From positions 310,001 to 374,000 of the forward strand of contig NZ_CP025429.1 in NCBI RefSeq assembly GCF_002848345.1: DNA of 64,000 nucleotides, given 5' to 3'. The notes under the pieces were generated by a model. That model was not told where the DNA came from, did no database searches, and saw nothing but the letters and a program-made list of their open reading frames with translations. The stretch comes from Chromobacterium sp. ATCC 53434. GTDB lineage: Bacteria; Pseudomonadota; Gammaproteobacteria; Burkholderiales; Chromobacteriaceae. The stretch's first letter is position 1; each line of letters starts with the position of its first letter. Shown here in pieces: positions 63,901 through 64,000 of this stretch. The translations under genes were made by a program, and so were the position numbers.

Positions 63901-64000
63901 GCCGGCCAGTTGGCGCAGGCCAAGAACACGGTGGACCAGGCCAGGCAGATGGCCGGCCAGGCGCAGTCGATGCTGCAGCAGGCCCGCGACGTCAAACAGC
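60985..64000 (+). CDS. vgrG: type VI secretion spike protein VgrG with C-terminal extension (3' end outside window)
   Basis: An open frame of 1,005 codons runs to the window edge. Domain order: gp27-like hub (about 1-400: ARLGIADAQGR, YELSIEPPFALLRHRRASRV, VRLLHEEGYAWRFEH), gp5-like OB domain (GRIKVQFHWQRPDE, SSCWLRVAMPSAGAGWGHQF, LPRLGQEVLVDFIEGDIDRP), then the beta-helix/DUF2345-type region (GFELRTDKHGAIRAAHGLLL, LNLVAQRDANQVTGRRWIHN, SGGGYIRIAGGNIEIHCP) and a further extension rich in Ala/Gln helices from about residue 940. VgrG tips the T6SS tube and carries effectors. The extension may be an effector or adaptor-binding part. A palindromic repeat is inserted in frame near residue 372. Confidence 0.93.
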   Translation, partial: MDINQLLASFASAFTQDNRLLTLALGHGDIAAGQLLPQTLSGEEGVSRPYRYTVSCLSPDANIELKTLLGQSARLGIADAQGRETVRCGVVSQARLAGSDGGFSRYELSIEPPFALLRHRRASRVFQDLSVPAIVQQIVQEHQAANPAFARVQTLEIQVGQASPRSYCLQYRESDYDFIVRLLHEEGYAWRFEHIDGDSPQVKLVVFDDVYSLPPAEVDRVRFHRSDATEEEDGLTDWQAARQIVPGSVALASFDYRPVSAQHSGDSSQIDQGQTGQSLQSSLQDYDPQGLYYAGDADQLSHYARLRQQAHDAAAKTFEGTGSIRGLTAGQWFRLDDHPAHEGDAAEQREFVVTGQSFQVQNNLPTDLASILPSPLAGEGQGERGINAETAPFTTQIQAQRRGIPLTPAYAHTEQAKPTSLGVQTATVVGPAGSEVHTDEQGRIKVQFHWQRPDEHPTIGAGLDDKSSCWLRVAMPSAGAGWGHQFLPRLGQEVLVDFIEGDIDRPVITGVLYNGGHPPPEFSGAGSLPANKTLSGIKSKEHQGGGYSELLFDDTPGEVRAKLSSEPGKTQLNQGFLAHPRSNGKAQPRGDGFELRTDKHGAIRAAHGLLLSTEAQNGASGKQLAREHAQSQLDSALNLAQSMAEAAAGQLADTMETGPDGIDPDNGKSGNKADGHLQHHVEALKAWEAGSNTDKDGKTAKDQAGQQPLLVLSGPAGIVSTSEQSQTLSAGQNLNLVAQRDANQVTGRRWIHNVGQHISLFVAGVKDKVALKLIAAKGKVQVQAQSDAMELTADQELTITAVKGKAQIAASQEVLLSSGGGYIRIAGGNIEIHCPSEVSVKGASHQLSGPASLSTPMPVYAKPGTGNLQVIHEFANGYSMNQGKFVVTDALGVKHSGVLDEAGKAMVNGLPLGPAEVQFLGRPNKDKADIFPFVAQPEEAVKQLGGEAVKKQAMSQLSSLVGKAVPPGVAAAAGQLAQAKNTVDQARQMAGQAQSMLQQARDVKQ
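62097..62139 (+). repeat. REP-like palindromic GC-rich repeat within vgrG
   Basis: ACTCCCCTCGCCCCTGGCGG followed by GAGAGGGGCAGGGGGAGAGGG is an inverted repeat of CCCCTC/GAGGGG type. It encodes PSPLAGEGQGERG, the kind of peptide produced when this widespread intergenic palindrome inserts into genes. It falls in the linker between the gp27-like hub and the OB domain and keeps the frame. Confidence 0.75.

Noticed and set aside
1..64000. CRISPR array
   Set aside because: No regularly spaced direct repeats and no cas genes were seen.

Overview
The window looks like chromosomal DNA of a GC-rich Neisseriales betaproteobacterium, most likely Chromobacterium or a close relative. This is inferred from the gene content (DnaE, MaeB, a TRAP C4-dicarboxylate system, a PhaM-like protein, T3SS-type effector candidates, VgrG) and from codon use, not from a database search.

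Layout. 1-17128: core-like genes. These are the 3' end of a phospholipase C, an XRE regulator with a 2TM domain, dnaE with a clear terminator, a flavin reductase, a structured repeat element, a VirK/YbjX protein, an ArnT-type glycosyltransferase, a PhaM-like protein, maeB, a dctPQM TRAP operon with a divergent DctS-like kinase, and a tRNA-Ala(CGC). 17149-21559: a block of lower apparent GC with an amidase, a LysR regulator and agmatine deiminase. It is bracketed by two hairpins that share a 19-base tail.

21639-42596: the centre of the window, a hybrid NRPS-PKS cluster. A membrane desaturase is divergent from a one-module NRPS (C, partial C-like, A, PCP), a 12.5 kb megasynthase (C-A-PCP-C-A-PCP-KS-AT-DH-KR-ACP-TE) and an MFS exporter. 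A LuxR-type regulator lies convergent at the far end. This gene set and domain order match the syringolin (syrbactin proteasome inhibitor) locus sylA-sylE. A 1,122-bp IS630-family element has inserted after the first few codons of the SylC-like gene. Removing it restores an in-frame start with a Shine-Dalgarno sequence. The divergent promoter that it displaced carries a lux-box-like inverted repeat.

42654-44135: a second repeat copy, about 1 kb of AT-rich non-coding DNA and an IS5-type transposase remnant, which together look like an eroded island edge. 44245-47604: an amidohydrolase, a frameshifted LysR gene and a PrpF-family isomerase. 48002-50243: a lipoprotein with an HEXXH motif and a small exported partner. 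50282-52974: two candidate translocated effectors, a kinase-fold protein and a TcdA/B-type glycosyltransferase.

53251-64000: an ene-reductase under a MerR regulator with a textbook 19-bp-spacer promoter, a PEBP-family protein, and a second ene-reductase/pirin/isochorismatase operon divergent from a LysR gene. After these come a ClC channel and the start of a T6SS vgrG that runs off the window. A repeat family (TTA-GAGCCTGT... ends) recurs at four or more places, and its terminal TTA supplies the stop codon of two unrelated genes.
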